Translations under genes and position numbers: made by a program
In this document: piece by piece, positions 41,331 through 58,105 of the stretch
How positions within the stretch are numbered: the first letter of the stretch is position 1
Layout of the letters: each line of letters opens with the position of its first letter
Assembly: GCA_944385055.1 (NCBI GenBank)
Contig: CALWVT010000004.1
Span: forward strand, 124,001 to 188,000
DNA length: 64,000 nt
Source: an uncultured Clostridia bacterium
GTDB taxonomy: Bacteria; Bacillota; Clostridia; Oscillospirales; Acutalibacteraceae
Direction: 5' to 3'
Notes under the pieces: generated by a model
Told to the model about the DNA's origin: nothing
The model's database searches: none
The model's input: only the letters and a program-made list of their open reading frames with translations

Positions 41331-43445
41331 TCATTCCGCCTTTGTGCGGGCAGAGATGATCTTGTCCGCAATGCTCTTGGGCACTTCTGCATAGTGGTCC
41401 GGCTCCATCACGTACTGGCCGCGGCCCTGCGTCTTGGAACGCATGTCCGTTGCATAGCCAAACATTTCGGAGAGCGGAACCATCGCGTGGATCTGCTGTG
41501 CGCCGTGCACGGCATCCATGCCTTCGATCATGCCGCGGCGGGAGTTCAGGTCGCCGATAACGTCGCCCATATACTCGTCCGGCACCGTGACGGTGACCTT
41601 CATGATCGGTTCCATCAGAACCGGGTCCGCCTTGCGCATCGCGTCTTTAAACGCCATGGAGCCGGCGATCTTAAAGGCCATTTCCGAGGAGTCGACTTCA
41701 TGATAGGAGCCGTCGTACAGCTCGACCTTGACGTCGACAACGTTGTAGCCGGCAACGACACCGCTGAGCATCGCGCCCTGGATACCGGCGTCGACAGCCG
41801 GGATATACTCCTTCGGGACGGAGCCGCCGACCGTGACGTTGTCGAACTCGTAGCCCTTGCCGGGGTTCGGGAAAATACGGATCTTGACGTGGCCGTACTG
41901 ACCTTTACCACCGGACTGGCGGACATACTTGCAGTCGACGTCTGCGGGCTTGCGGATTGTCTCTTTGTACGCAACCTGCGGCTTGCCGATGTTTGCTTCC
42001 ACGTGGAACTCACGCAGCAGACGGTCGACGATGATCTCCAGATGGAGCTCGCCCATGCCGGCGATGATCGTCTGGCCCGTTTCCTCGTCGGTGTAAGCCT
42101 TGAACGTCGGGTCCTCTTCTGCCAGCTTTGCGAGGGCGATGCCCATCTTCTCCTGGCCGGCCTTCGTCTTCGGCTCGATGGCGACGCGGATAACCGGCTC
42201 CGGGAATTCCATGGATTCGAGGATGATCGGGTGCTTCTCGTCGCACAGCGTGTCGCCGGTCGTCGTGTTCTTCACGCCGATGGCGGCCGCGATGTCACCG
42301 GCGTAGACCTTTTCGAGGTCCTGGCGGTGGTTCGCGTGCATCTGCAGGATACGGCCGATGCGCTCGTCGCAGTCCTTCGTGGAGTTATAGACCGTAGCGC
42401 CCGCTTCCATCGTGCCGGAATAGACGCGGAAGAAGCAGAGCTTGCCGACGTAGGGGTCGGTCGCGATCTTAAACGCCAGCGCGGAGAACGGCTCGTCATC
42501 GGAAGAATGACGGTCCTCTTCCTCGCCCGTTTCCGGGTTCGTGCCCTTAATGTCCGGAACGTCCGTCGGGGCGGGCATATAGTCGACGATGGCGTCGAGC
42601 AGCTTCTGCACGCCCTTGTTCTTATACGAGCTGCCGCACGTGACCGGGACCATCTTGTTTTCGATCGTGGACTTGCGGATCGTGCGGACGATTTCTTCCT
42701 TCGTCAGCTCTTCGCCGGAGAGATATTTCTCCATGAGCTCGTCGTCCTGCTCGGCAACATGCTCGAGCAGCGCCGTGCGGTACTCCTCGGCCTTTTCACG
42801 CATGTCCTCCGGGATATCCTCGACGCGCATATCGTTGCCCATGTCGTCGTAGTAGATATCCGCCTTCATGGTCACCAGGTCGATAATGCCGCGGAAGGTA
42901 TCCTCCGAACCAATCGGCAGCTGGATCGGCACCGCGTTGCAGTGCAGGCGGTCCTTCATCATGTCCACAACGTTGTAGAAATCGGCGCCCATGATGTCCA
43001 TCTTGTTGACGTACGCCATGCGCGGGACATGATACTCCTCTGCCTGACGCCAAACCGTCTCGGACTGGGGCTCAACGCCGCCCTTTGCGCAGAAGACGGT
43101 CACAGAACCGTCGAGCACGCGCAGGGAGCGTTCCACTTCTACCGTAAAGTCGACGTGGCCGGGCGTGTCAATGATGTTAATGCGGTAATCCTTGTTCTTC
43201 TTCGGATCGCCGAAAAACTCACTGTGCGTCCAGAAGCAGGTCGTTGCCGCAGACGTAATCGTAATGCCGCGCTCCTGTTCCTGCACCATCCAGTCCATCG
43301 TTGCCGCACCGTCATGGACTTCACCGATCTTGTGGTTGACACCGGTGTAATAGAGGATGCGCTCGGTAGTCGTGGTTTTACCGGCATCGATGTGTGCCAT
43401 GATGCCGATATTTCGAGTTTTTTCAAGTGATACCTGCCTAGGCAT
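41331..43445 (-). CDS. fusA: Elongation factor G
   Basis: 704 residues. The translocation GTPase, with G1 [16 protein letters not shown]3 DTPGHVDFT and G4 NKMD, followed by domains II to V, with the tip of domain IV in the region [10 protein letters not shown]. Length and motifs are typical of the canonical EF-G1. It lies 36 bases after rpsG in the str operon order rpsL-rpsG-fusA-tuf. Confidence 0.99.
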   Translation of the reverse strand: MPRQVSLEKTRNIGIMAHIDAGKTTTTERILYYTGVNHKIGEVHDGAATMDWMVQEQERGITITSAATTCFWTHSEFFGDPKKNKDYRINIIDTPGHVDFTVEVERSLRVLDGSVTVFCAKGGVEPQSETVWRQAEEYHVPRMAYVNKMDIMGADFYNVVDMMKDRLHCNAVPIQLPIGSEDTFRGIIDLVTMKADIYYDDMGNDMRVEDIPEDMREKAEEYRTALLEHVAEQDDELMEKYLSGEELTKEEIVRTIRKSTIENKMVPVTCGSSYKNKGVQKLLDAIVDYMPAPTDVPDIKGTNPETGEEEDRHSSDDEPFSALAFKIATDPYVGKLCFFRVYSGTMEAGATVYNSTKDCDERIGRILQMHANHRQDLEKVYAGDIAAAIGVKNTTTGDTLCDEKHPIILESMEFPEPVIRVAIEPKTKAGQEKMGIALAKLAEEDPTFKAYTDEETGQTIIAGMGELHLEIIVDRLLREFHVEANIGKPQVAYKETIRKPADVDCKYVRQSGGKGQYGHVKIRIFPNPGKGYEFDNVTVGGSVPKEYIPAVDAGIQGAMLSGVVAGYNVVDVKVELYDGSYHEVDSSEMAFKIAGSMAFKDAMRKADPVLMEPIMKVTVTVPDEYMGDVIGDLNSRRGMIEGMDAVHGAQQIHAMVPLSEMFGYATDMRSKTQGRGQYVMEPDHYAEVPKSIADKIISARTKAE

Positions 43446-43481
43446 TTGTTCCCCTCCATTCGCTCAAAAGAAAGCGGTGCA

Positions 43482-43952
43482 TCACCATCTGTAGTGTGCA
43501 AACGCCTTATTTGCCTCGGCCATCTTATGCGTATCGTCGCGTTTCTTTGCCGCGCCGCCGGTGCCGTTCATGGCATCCATAATTTCAGCGGCAAGGCGCT
43601 CTTTCATCGTGCGCTCGTTGCGCTGGCGGGCATAATTCGTCATCCAGCGCAGGCCCAGCGTCTGGCGCCGCTCGGGGCGGACTTCCATCGGGACCTGGTA
43701 CGTGGCGCCGCCGACACGGCGGGCCTTGACTTCCAGAGACGGCATGACATTTTCCATGGCCGCCTCAAAGACCTCCAGCGGTTCTTTCCCCGTCTTCTCT
43801 TTGATAATATCGAAAGCGCCATAAACGATCTTCTGGGCGACGCCCTTCTTGCCGTCGAGCATGATATTATTCACCAGACGCGTAACGAGCTTGGAATTGT
43901 AAAGCGGATCGGGCAGAACATCCCGCTTCGCGATTTTGCCTCTTCTTGGCAC
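43482..43952 (-). CDS. rpsG: 30S ribosomal protein S7
   Basis: 156 residues, the head-assembly protein of the small subunit. [27 protein letters not shown] at the N-terminus and [11 protein letters not shown] in the middle are standard. The start is a GTG at 43952 with GAAGGAGGG upstream; the longer frame upstream has no support. It follows rpsL by 159 bases; that gap holds a possible hairpin with a short T run (about 44050-44090, CCCC/GGGG), which may attenuate readthrough. Confidence 0.97.
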   Translation of the reverse strand: MPRRGKIAKRDVLPDPLYNSKLVTRLVNNIMLDGKKGVAQKIVYGAFDIIKEKTGKEPLEVFEAAMENVMPSLEVKARRVGGATYQVPMEVRPERRQTLGLRWMTNYARQRNERTMKERLAAEIMDAMNGTGGAAKKRDDTHKMAEANKAFAHYRW

Positions 43953-44111
43953 TTTACTTCCCTCCTTCACATAAAATGAATTCATCGGTACTCGAAAATG
44001 AAGATTCCCGTCAGGCCGGCAAAGAGGCGTTGATCTATGTGAAAAACGCCGCTCCCCTGTGTTCGAGGGGGTTTGCAGCCAGAAAGGTTTTCGTCAATTC
44101 CAGTCCAAATC

Positions 44112-44534
44112 TTACTTCTTGCCGGCCTTCGGGCGCTTTGCGCCATACTTCGAGCGGGCCTGCATACGCTTCGCAACGCCCTGTGCATCCAGGGTGCCGC
44201 GGATGATGTGGTAACGCACACCAGGCAGATCCTTAACACGGCCGCCGCGGATCATGACGACGGAGTGCTCCTGCAGGTTGTGGCCGACACCCGGGATATA
44301 GGCCGTGACCTCCATCCCGTTGGACAGACGCACACGGGCAATCTTACGCAGGGCGGAATTCGGCTTCTTCGGGGTCGCCGTCTTCACTGCCGTGCAGACG
44401 CCGCGCTTCTGCGGGGAATTCTGGTTGATGGGCGCGCGTTTCTTGGCATTCCAGCCGCGCAAAAGGGCCGGAGCCTTGGCCTTCTTTTCGACCACTTCGC
44501 GGCCAGTGTGGACCAGTTGGTTAAAAGTAGGCAT
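44112..44534 (-). CDS. rpsL: 30S ribosomal protein S12
   Basis: 140 residues, at the decoding centre. The loop [13 protein letters not shown] retains the Lys residues whose change gives streptomycin resistance, so the sequence is of the wild type. The start ATG has AGGAGG upstream. The mRNA leader has a CCACCCCT/AGGGGTGG hairpin at 44597-44624. It is the first gene of the str unit with its own promoter. Confidence 0.98.
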   Translation of the reverse strand: MPTFNQLVHTGREVVEKKAKAPALLRGWNAKKRAPINQNSPQKRGVCTAVKTATPKKPNSALRKIARVRLSNGMEVTAYIPGVGHNLQEHSVVMIRGGRVKDLPGVRYHIIRGTLDAQGVAKRMQARSKYGAKRPKAGKK

Positions 44535-44694
44535 GGTACACCTCCTAACAAAGAATTTTTTGTGCCGGATTACAACGGCATCTAAACACACCAAATCCAC
44601 CCCTCGGGAAAACCAAAGGGGTGGAATTGCGTGCAATCGGTGTGGCGTTCCCGCTTTCGATGGGATGCCACCACAATTTCTTATTATACAGCCA

Positions 44695-48318
<3,624 letters not shown>

Positions 48319-48335
48319 GTATGAAAATCCCCCTA

Positions 48336-52052
<3,717 letters not shown>

Positions 52053-52199
52053 CTTGCTCAATCACTCCAATCCTTTATTTACCAGCCGCAGCGCATAAGT
52101 GCCACAGTCCGCGAGGACACTTGCCTTTTGCCCGGATTTGTGCTATGATAGAGGCGAATCCGGACATGGGTATACGATTCTATGATGATGCAGTTTATT

Positions 52200-52228
52200 A
52201 TTGTACCCTATTTTTCCGTGTGTGTCAA
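52200..52228 (-). promoter_or_regulatory. Sigma-A promoter of rpoBC
   Basis: On the minus strand TTGACA, a 17-base spacer and TACAAT. The leader of ~140 bases contains two stable hairpins, CCGGATT/AATCCGG (52132-52163) and AAGTG...CACTT (52097-52122). Confidence 0.85.
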
Positions 52229-52340
52229 GGCAGTGCGTGCGATTTGCCTTGACTTTTTCGTTTTCCCGCTTTTTTCGAGCGGGGAAGCGGATTTCGGAGG
52301 TTCCTTCGTAAAATTTCACCGGCCGAAACCGGTGCGGAAA

Positions 52341-52387
52341 GCCCCGCCTTTTCCCAAATCCAAAGGGGAAAAGGCGGGGCCTTTTTT
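52341..52387. terminator. Terminator after the rpoD/Rrf2 unit
   Basis: GCCCCGCCTTTTCCC and GGGGAAAAGGCGGGGC pair over ~15 bases. T run CTTTTTT on the plus side; a weaker TTT on the minus side, where it ends the Rrf2 unit. Confidence 0.7.
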
Positions 52388-52796
52388 ATGTCTCTGCCTG
52401 CCGGCACAGGTCCGCAAACGTATACCCGCCCAGCTTTTCGCGCACGAGGGCGGTGACCTCGTTATAAATGCGCTGGAAGCGGCAGCCGTCGCCGCAATAG
52501 TCGCAGGTATAGTCCTCTTTTTGGCAGCGGCTGAGCATGTAGGGGCCTTCGACCGCCTCGAGCACCTGCAAAAGCGTGATCTCTTCCGGCGGATGGGCGG
52601 GCTGGTAGCCGCCGTGGGGCCCTTTGAAGGAGACCGCGAGCCCGGCCTCGACGAGCTTGTGCAGGATCTTGAGCGTAAACCGCTGTGTCACGCCGGCGGA
52701 CTGTGCCAGCGTGCACGCGGCCACGCGCTGCGTGTGGTCCCGGCACAGCCGCTCCATGATGCGCACGGCGTAATCCGCCTCCCGTGTAAGAACCAT
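52386..52796 (-). CDS. Rrf2-family transcriptional regulator with Cys cluster
   Basis: 136 residues: the N-terminal winged helix (LTREADYAVRIMERL, GVTQRFTLKILHKLVEAG) typical of Rrf2/IscR/CymR proteins, and a C-terminal region with four cysteines at ~91, 98, 101 and 105. The spacing is close to that of the iron-sulphur ligands of IscR (92, 98, 104). It therefore probably senses iron-sulphur status, redox or nitric oxide (inference). It starts 9 bases after the end of rpoD in the same operon, which is unusual. Confidence 0.88.
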   Translation of the reverse strand: MVLTREADYAVRIMERLCRDHTQRVAACTLAQSAGVTQRFTLKILHKLVEAGLAVSFKGPHGGYQPAHPPEEITLLQVLEAVEGPYMLSRCQKEDYTCDYCGDGCRFQRIYNEVTALVREKLGGYTFADLCRQAET

Positions 52797-52805
52797 TCCG
52801 GCACC

Positions 52806-53927
52806 TCAATCCAAAAAGTCTTTGAGCTTCTTCGAGCGGCTGGGATGGCGCAGCTTGCGCAGGGCCTTGGCCTCGATCTGGCGAATGCGCTCGCGCGTGA
52901 CGTTAAATTCCTTGCCGACCTCCTCAAGCGTGCGGGACCGCCCGTCCTCGAGGCCGAAGCGCAGGCGCAATACCTTCTCTTCCCGCGGGGTCAAGGTATC
53001 GAGCACCTCGTCGAGCTGTTCCTTTAACAGCGTGTGGAACGCGGCGTCCTGCGGGGCCGGCGCGTCGTCATCGGGGATGAAATCGCCCAAATGGCTGTCC
53101 TCCTCCTCGCCGATCGGCGTCTCGAGGGAGACCGGCTCCTGGGCGACGCGCAGGATCTCGCGGACCTTATCGACGGGCATGTTGAGCTCCTCGCTGATTT
53201 CATCGGCCGACGGGTCGTGGCCGTTCGTGTGCAAAAGCTGGCTGGAGACCTTTTTGACTTTATTAATCGTCTCCACCATATGGACCGGGATGCGGATCGT
53301 GCGCGCCTGGTCGGCGATCGCGCGCGTGATGGCCTGCCGGATCCACCACGTCGCGTAGGTGGAGAACTTAAAGCCCTTCGTGTAGTCGAATTTCTCGACC
53401 GCCTTAATCAGGCCCAGGTTGCCCTCCTGAATCAGGTCCAAAAACTGCATGCCGCGGCCGAGGTAGCGCTTCGCAATGCTGACGACGAGGCGCAGGTTCG
53501 CCTCCGCCAGGCGCTTTTTCGCCTTCTCGTCGCCGTTTTTGATGCGCACGGCGAGGTCAACCTCTTCTTCCGGCGTCAAAAGCGGCACGCGGCCGATCTC
53601 CTTTAAGTAGACCTTCACAGGGTCGTCGATCGTGATGCCCTCCGCGCTCAAGGCCGAGTCGAGCGCGTCGCCGTCTTCGTTTTTGATCTCGGGCGGCATC
53701 TCCTCGAGGGCCTCCGTGCTCAGGTCCTCGATCACTTCAATCCCCATGCTTTCGAGCTGGTCGTAAAACTTTTCGAGCTGCTCGGGGTCGATGTCCATTT
53801 CCCCGATTGCATCCAGAATATCTTTCGTGGTCAAAGAGCCCTTCGACTTGCCCAATTCGAGCAAATCGTGCATCACGGTTTTCTTGTCATGCGCCGCAGC
53901 CGGCGCCGGCGTTGTATTTGCAGCCAT
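52806..53927 (-). CDS. rpoD: RNA polymerase primary sigma factor
   Basis: 373 residues, the vegetative sigma-A. Region 1.2 ([17 protein letters not shown]), region 2 ([57 protein letters not shown]), region 3 and region 4.2 ([25 protein letters not shown]) are all intact. Region 1.1 is short, as in Firmicutes. The start is ATG 53927; the stretch just before has GGGGGA nine bases upstream. It follows dnaG closely, as in the classical dnaG-rpoD unit. Confidence 0.98.
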   Translation of the reverse strand: MAANTTPAPAAAHDKKTVMHDLLELGKSKGSLTTKDILDAIGEMDIDPEQLEKFYDQLESMGIEVIEDLSTEALEEMPPEIKNEDGDALDSALSAEGITIDDPVKVYLKEIGRVPLLTPEEEVDLAVRIKNGDEKAKKRLAEANLRLVVSIAKRYLGRGMQFLDLIQEGNLGLIKAVEKFDYTKGFKFSTYATWWIRQAITRAIADQARTIRIPVHMVETINKVKKVSSQLLHTNGHDPSADEISEELNMPVDKVREILRVAQEPVSLETPIGEEEDSHLGDFIPDDDAPAPQDAAFHTLLKEQLDEVLDTLTPREEKVLRLRFGLEDGRSRTLEEVGKEFNVTRERIRQIEAKALRKLRHPSRSKKLKDFLD

Positions 53928-53941
53928 CTTCCACAATCCCC

Positions 53942-55699
53942 CTATTTTTTCTTCTGCGCGCGCAGCGCGTCCATATAACGCTGGATATCCGCGTCGCTGC
54001 CGCCTTCGTGTGCGCGCCGTTTCTCATTTTCCTCATCGATCGTCCGCATGCAGTCGTCGAGTTCCTTTTCGCCCGGCGCCAGCCCGCGGCGCCGCGCGCA
54101 GTATCCTGCCACGGTGTCCATTTCCTCGCGCGTGAGGTCCTCGCCCAAATCGGCGAGGCGCACTTCGCCGCCATCCTTCATTTTACCCGCAATCAGGGAA
54201 TATACACGGCGGTTAAACGCCGTAATCCACTTTTCCGGCGCCTGCCGGGCGAGCACGTAGCCCGCGGACTCGGGATAGACGAGCATGGCCCCGAGCAGGT
54301 CCTCTTCCGCGCGGGCGGCACGGAAGTTCTGGTGCTTGTCCGGGTTGACCCCGTCGCGCAGGCCGGCTGTTTTCTGCTGGAACGTGCGGAACGCGCGGCG
54401 GTCCTGCGTGCGCCGGCGGCTTTTGCGGACCGACTCCACCTGGGCCAGGACGGCGGCGCGCTGGACGCCGCACTCGTCGGCCAGGCGCCCGGCGTAAACC
54501 TCGCGCTCGAGTTCATTGTCGAGCCCCGCGAGCACGCCCGCCGCAGCGTTTAGGTAGGCGACCTTCCCTTCGGGCGTCTGCACGTTCTGCTGGGCTTTCA
54601 GCCGCCCGAGCTGATAGGCAACGTCGTTGCCGCAGTGGTCCAAAAGCGACTGGAACTGCGCGTGCGCGTCCTTGCCGTGGGCGCGCAGGAACTCGTCCGG
54701 GTCCTTCCCGTCGGGAACGACGAGCACCTTGACCACAAGGCCCGCCGCCCGCAAAAGCGGGATGCTGCGGGCAGCGGCTTTCTGGCCGGCCGCGTCCGCG
54801 TCATACGACGCGACGACCTCTTTCGTATACCGCGACAAAAGCCGCGCCTGTTCGGGCGTGAGCGCGGTGCCTAAGCCCGCGACGGCGTTTTCGAACCCCG
54901 CCTGGTGCAGGGCGATCACATCCATGTACCCTTCGCAGAGGATCAGGTTTTCCGCATGGGCGTTTTTTGCGAAGTTCAAAGCGAACAGCTGGCTCCCCTT
55001 CGAGAAGACCGGCGTGTCGCTCGTATTTAAGTATTTGGGCTCGCCTTTTCCCAAAAGCCGCCCGCCGAACGCCAGCACATTGCCCCGCAAATCCAAAATC
55101 GGGTACATCACGCGCTCATAAAAGCGGTCGCGCACGCCCCCGCGCCCTTCCATCGCGAGGTTTGCAAGCGTGAGCTCTTTCGGGGAAAAGCCCTGCTCCC
55201 GCAAAAAGCGGGTCAAAGCGCCCCGCCCCGGCGCATAGCCCAAGCCGAAGTGGACGATCGTCTTCTTCGTCAGGCCGCGCCCCGTCAGGTACGTAAGCGC
55301 CGCTTTCCCTTCCTCGGAAAACAGGCACTTGTGATAAAACCGCGCCGCCGCGCGGTTGGCCTCATAAATGCGCGCGCGCAGCCGGGACAGGCCGCGGTCG
55401 GCTTCCTCCTCCGGCACGGCCAGCCCCGCGCGCTGCGCCAACAGGCGGACCGCCTCCATATAATCGAGATTTTCCATGCGCTCCACAAACGAGATTACAT
55501 CGCCGCCCGCGCCGCATCCGAAGCAGTAAAACGAATTGTCTTCCGGATAAACGGTAAACGACGGCGTTTTCTCGTTGTGAAACGGGCACAGGCCCACCAG
55601 CGTGCGCCCGCGCCGCTTGAGCGTCACATACGGCGAAACGACGTCTTCGATCGAGACGCGCGCCTTGAGCTCCTCTTTAAATGCTTCCGGCAGCGGCAT
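53942..55699 (-). CDS. dnaG: DNA primase
   Basis: 585 residues, which synthesises the RNA primers for replication. The CHC2 zinc finger has C38, H41, C59 and C62; the TOPRIM domain carries [15 protein letters not shown] (catalytic Glu) and [11 protein letters not shown] (Asp-x-Asp-like); the C-terminal region is the DnaB-binding helicase-interaction domain. The start is ATG 55699 with AAAGGGGG upstream. It lies between dgt and rpoD, 14 bases from rpoD. Confidence 0.98.
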   Translation of the reverse strand: MPLPEAFKEELKARVSIEDVVSPYVTLKRRGRTLVGLCPFHNEKTPSFTVYPEDNSFYCFGCGAGGDVISFVERMENLDYMEAVRLLAQRAGLAVPEEEADRGLSRLRARIYEANRAAARFYHKCLFSEEGKAALTYLTGRGLTKKTIVHFGLGYAPGRGALTRFLREQGFSPKELTLANLAMEGRGGVRDRFYERVMYPILDLRGNVLAFGGRLLGKGEPKYLNTSDTPVFSKGSQLFALNFAKNAHAENLILCEGYMDVIALHQAGFENAVAGLGTALTPEQARLLSRYTKEVVASYDADAAGQKAAARSIPLLRAAGLVVKVLVVPDGKDPDEFLRAHGKDAHAQFQSLLDHCGNDVAYQLGRLKAQQNVQTPEGKVAYLNAAAGVLAGLDNELEREVYAGRLADECGVQRAAVLAQVESVRKSRRRTQDRRAFRTFQQKTAGLRDGVNPDKHQNFRAARAEEDLLGAMLVYPESAGYVLARQAPEKWITAFNRRVYSLIAGKMKDGGEVRLADLGEDLTREEMDTVAGYCARRRGLAPGEKELDDCMRTIDEENEKRRAHEGGSDADIQRYMDALRAQKKK

Positions 55700-55758
55700 C
55701 GCCGCACCCCCTTTCCCGCGTCGTGCCCGGCTTTTAATACCTAGCTTTCCATGCCCGC

Positions 55759-56781
55759 CTAGCTTTTGCTCCACGCATGCGGCACAAACAGGCGTTCAAA
55801 CAGCTCCACGGCGTACGGGTCCGTCATGCCGGCGATGTAATCGACCGCCGCGCGGCGGGGCCCGTCCTCTTTTGCAATCTGGCACAGGTCATCCGACAAA
55901 TGCGCGGGTTCGAGCGCATATTCATACAATTTCTCAATGACGAGCGGGACCTTCCGCTCCTCGCTTTTCGCCGTCGGGTTTAAGTAAACGGATTGGTACA
56001 TAAACGTGTGCAGTTCGTCGAACGCCGCCTGGATGTCCGCCGGCATGCGCATGACGCCGTCCGCGCTCTCCGCAATCACCGCGCGCACGAGCGTGTCGAT
56101 GCGCCGGCTTTTCGTTTCCCCCAGCACCCGCACGGCCTCCCGCGGCAGATCCGCTTCCTGCAGGATGCCCGCGCGTTCGGCGTCGTCGATGTCATGGTTG
56201 ATGTAGGCAATGCGGTCGGCAATCCGCACGATGCGGCCTTCCGGCGTCCTGGCCTGCCGGCCGGTCGTATGGCACAAAATGCCGTCGCGCACCTCATCGG
56301 TCAAGTTTAAACCGCGTCCGTTTTTCTCGAGGCGCTCAACCACCCGCACGCTCTGTTCGTAGTGGCAGAACGTGTCCTTGCCGTCCTCGAGCGGATGGGC
56401 CTTGCAGATCTCGCGCAGCGCGCGCTCCCCCGCGTGGCCAAACGGCGTATGCCCCAGATCATGGCCCAGGGAAATCGCCTCGGTCAGGTCCTCGTTAAAG
56501 CGCAGGGAACGGGCAATCGTGCGCGCAATCTGCGCGACCTCGAGCGTATGCGTCAGGCGCGTGCGGTAGTGGTCGCCCTCCGGCGAAAGGAACACCTGCG
56601 TCTTGTGCTTTAAGCGCCGGAACGCTTTGCAGTGGATGATGCGGTCGCGGTCGCGCTGGAACGGCGTGCGCAAATCGTCCTCTGCCTCCGGGAACTGCCG
56701 TCCGGTGCTGTTTTCGGAAAGCGTTGCAGCCGGGGAAAGGACCTGCCGCTCCACTTGTTGGATCTGTTCTCGAATATTCAT
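55759..56781 (-). CDS. dgt: dGTP triphosphohydrolase-like protein
   Basis: 340 residues of the HD superfamily type that hydrolyses dNTPs to nucleoside and tripolyphosphate. Metal motifs: RTRLTHTLEVAQIA (first His), ISLGHDLGHTPFGHAGE (HD), HYEQSVR, and RIADRIAYINHDIDDA (last Asp). It lies upstream of dnaG, as in several Clostridia. The activity may be dGTP-specific or broader; the sequence cannot tell. Confidence 0.92.
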   Translation of the reverse strand: MNIREQIQQVERQVLSPAATLSENSTGRQFPEAEDDLRTPFQRDRDRIIHCKAFRRLKHKTQVFLSPEGDHYRTRLTHTLEVAQIARTIARSLRFNEDLTEAISLGHDLGHTPFGHAGERALREICKAHPLEDGKDTFCHYEQSVRVVERLEKNGRGLNLTDEVRDGILCHTTGRQARTPEGRIVRIADRIAYINHDIDDAERAGILQEADLPREAVRVLGETKSRRIDTLVRAVIAESADGVMRMPADIQAAFDELHTFMYQSVYLNPTAKSEERKVPLVIEKLYEYALEPAHLSDDLCQIAKEDGPRRAAVDYIAGMTDPYAVELFERLFVPHAWSKS

Positions 56782-56927
56782 CTGGACGCCCCCTTACACG
56801 CTCTTTCTGCCGCCAAAGCGGCCCTCTAAGGCCCTTTGTACTTTTCCAAAAAGGCCTCTATAAAAGAAATACGCAAAAAAGGCGCGATCCCCTGCAAAAG
56901 CGCAAGAGAAATGCAAAAATTTAAATT

Positions 56928-57563
56928 TTATTCACATTTCCCGGCAGGAAGCGCGAAATATGCCTCCCCCAAAACCCGGGGGACCACCTGCCCGCTCGTC
57001 GCGTCCGCGAGCGCTTTCTGCAAAGCGTCCCGCTTCTCCCCCGGCAGATGAAACGAAATCTCGACCGCGTCGGAAAAATCCTCGCCGTCTAAAAAGGCGC
57101 CCATTTCCGGCAAAAGCGCCGCCACCCGCCCATACTGGGCATACGTGCAGCGCAGAGAAAGCGTCAAACACGGCCGCATCACGGCGATGCCCGCCGCCTC
57201 CACCGCGAGCGCGGCGGTGTGGGAGTACGCGCGCACAAGCCCGCCCGTCCCCAGCAGCACGCCGCCGAAATACCGCGTCACGACGACCACCGCGTCCGAA
57301 AGCCCCGCCTTTAACAGCACGTTGAGCGTCGGCACGCCCGCGGTGCCCTGCGGCTCGCCGTCGTCCGAACAGTGCTGCACGCCGCCGCGCAGCACGTACG
57401 CGCTGACGTGGTGGCGCGCGTCAAAGTGCCGGCGGCGGATGTCCTGCAAAAAAGCCTGGGCTTCTTCAACTGTCTGCACGGGGGCCGCCGCGCCGATAAA
57501 GCGCGATTTCTTTTCCACAAATACGGCCTCGGCCGCGCGCTGCAGCGTTTTATATTCTGTCAT
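56928..57563 (-). CDS. YigZ/IMPACT-family protein
   Basis: 211 residues of the UPF0029 family. The IMPACT signature runs through RHHVSAYVLRGGVQHCSDDGEPQGTAGVPTLNVL, and the C-terminal UPF0029 domain is ~70 residues. Homologues interact with the translation machinery (IMPACT binds Gcn1) but bacterial function is unsettled. It lies between rpmE and dgt with 145 bases to dgt. Confidence 0.9.
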   Translation of the reverse strand: MTEYKTLQRAAEAVFVEKKSRFIGAAAPVQTVEEAQAFLQDIRRRHFDARHHVSAYVLRGGVQHCSDDGEPQGTAGVPTLNVLLKAGLSDAVVVVTRYFGGVLLGTGGLVRAYSHTAALAVEAAGIAVMRPCLTLSLRCTYAQYGRVAALLPEMGAFLDGEDFSDAVEISFHLPGEKRDALQKALADATSGQVVPRVLGEAYFALPAGKCE

Positions 57564-57678
57564 AACTCCCCCGTAAAAAAGAAGGGCGCCCGCGGCCGGA
57601 AACCCGGCGGAAACTGGCGTCCTGATTTTGAAGGCCTGCTGTCTTCCTTAAAAAGCCTTTCGTGCCGCGGCAAAACAC

Positions 57679-57738
57679 AAAAGCGCCCATCCGGCGCGAA
57701 GCCCCGTTCGGCGCAGGGTTCGCGCCAGGGGCGCTTTT
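57679..57738 (-). terminator. Terminator of rpmE
   Basis: On the minus strand AAAAGCGCCC and GGGCGCTTTT, with an inner GGCGCGAA/TTCGCGCC pairing, form a very long stem ending in TTTTG. Confidence 0.85.
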
Positions 57739-57780
57739 CGTGCAAAAGCCGGCACGTTTCTCAGAAAATCTGATCAAACC

Positions 57781-57981
57781 TTATTTGATGCCATAGCGCT
57801 TCTTGAACATATCCACGCGGCCGCTCGTATCCACCAGCTTCTGCTTGCCGGTAAAGAACGGATGGCACTTGGAGCAAATTTCAACGCGGATGTTCTCCTT
57901 CGTGGAGCGCGTGTGGATCACATTGCCGCAGGCACACGTGATCGTTGTGTCCTTATACACCGGATGAATTCCGTCTTTCAT
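57781..57981 (-). CDS. rpmE: 50S ribosomal protein L31, zinc-binding type
   Basis: 66 residues. Four cysteines (CAC near residue 16 and CSKC near residue 37) mark the zinc-containing L31, as opposed to the C- version (YtiA-like) used under zinc limitation. The start is ATG 57981 with GAGGTGA upstream. The leader has an AGCCTGCC/GGCAGGCT hairpin at 58023-58047 between promoter and start. Confidence 0.96.
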   Translation of the reverse strand: MKDGIHPVYKDTTITCACGNVIHTRSTKENIRVEICSKCHPFFTGKQKLVDTSGRVDMFKKRYGIK

Positions 57982-58059
57982 TGAAGTTGTCACCTCTTTC
58001 AGCATTTCGCCGCAACCTGCAAAGCCTGCCGCAAGTGTGGGCAGGCTCTAAACATTCGC

Positions 58060-58088
58060 ATTTTAACACAGTCGCGCACAAATTGCAA
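58060..58088 (-). promoter_or_regulatory. Sigma-A promoter of rpmE
   Basis: On the minus strand TTGCAA, a 17-base spacer and TAAAAT. Confidence 0.75.
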
Positions 58089-58105
58089 GCCCTTTTTGCA
58101 AATTC

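Noticed and set aside
40061-43430. Long plus-strand reading frames opposite tuf (402 residues) and fusA (678 residues)
   Set aside because: They lie antisense to fully conserved genes, carry no recognisable domain, and have the Arg/His/Val/Asp-rich composition expected from the complement of GC-rich codons.
52131-52160. Plus-strand TTGCCT-17-TATGAT upstream of the Rrf2 gene
   Set aside because: Looks like a promoter, but it points into the antisense of Rrf2 and rpoD and ends at the 52341 terminator, with no gene in between. It overlaps a hairpin of the rpoB leader and may be chance. A short RNA cannot be excluded.
52182-53027. Plus-strand frame of 281 residues across the Rrf2 gene and the end of rpoD
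   Set aside because: Antisense to two conserved genes; passes straight through a terminator hairpin.
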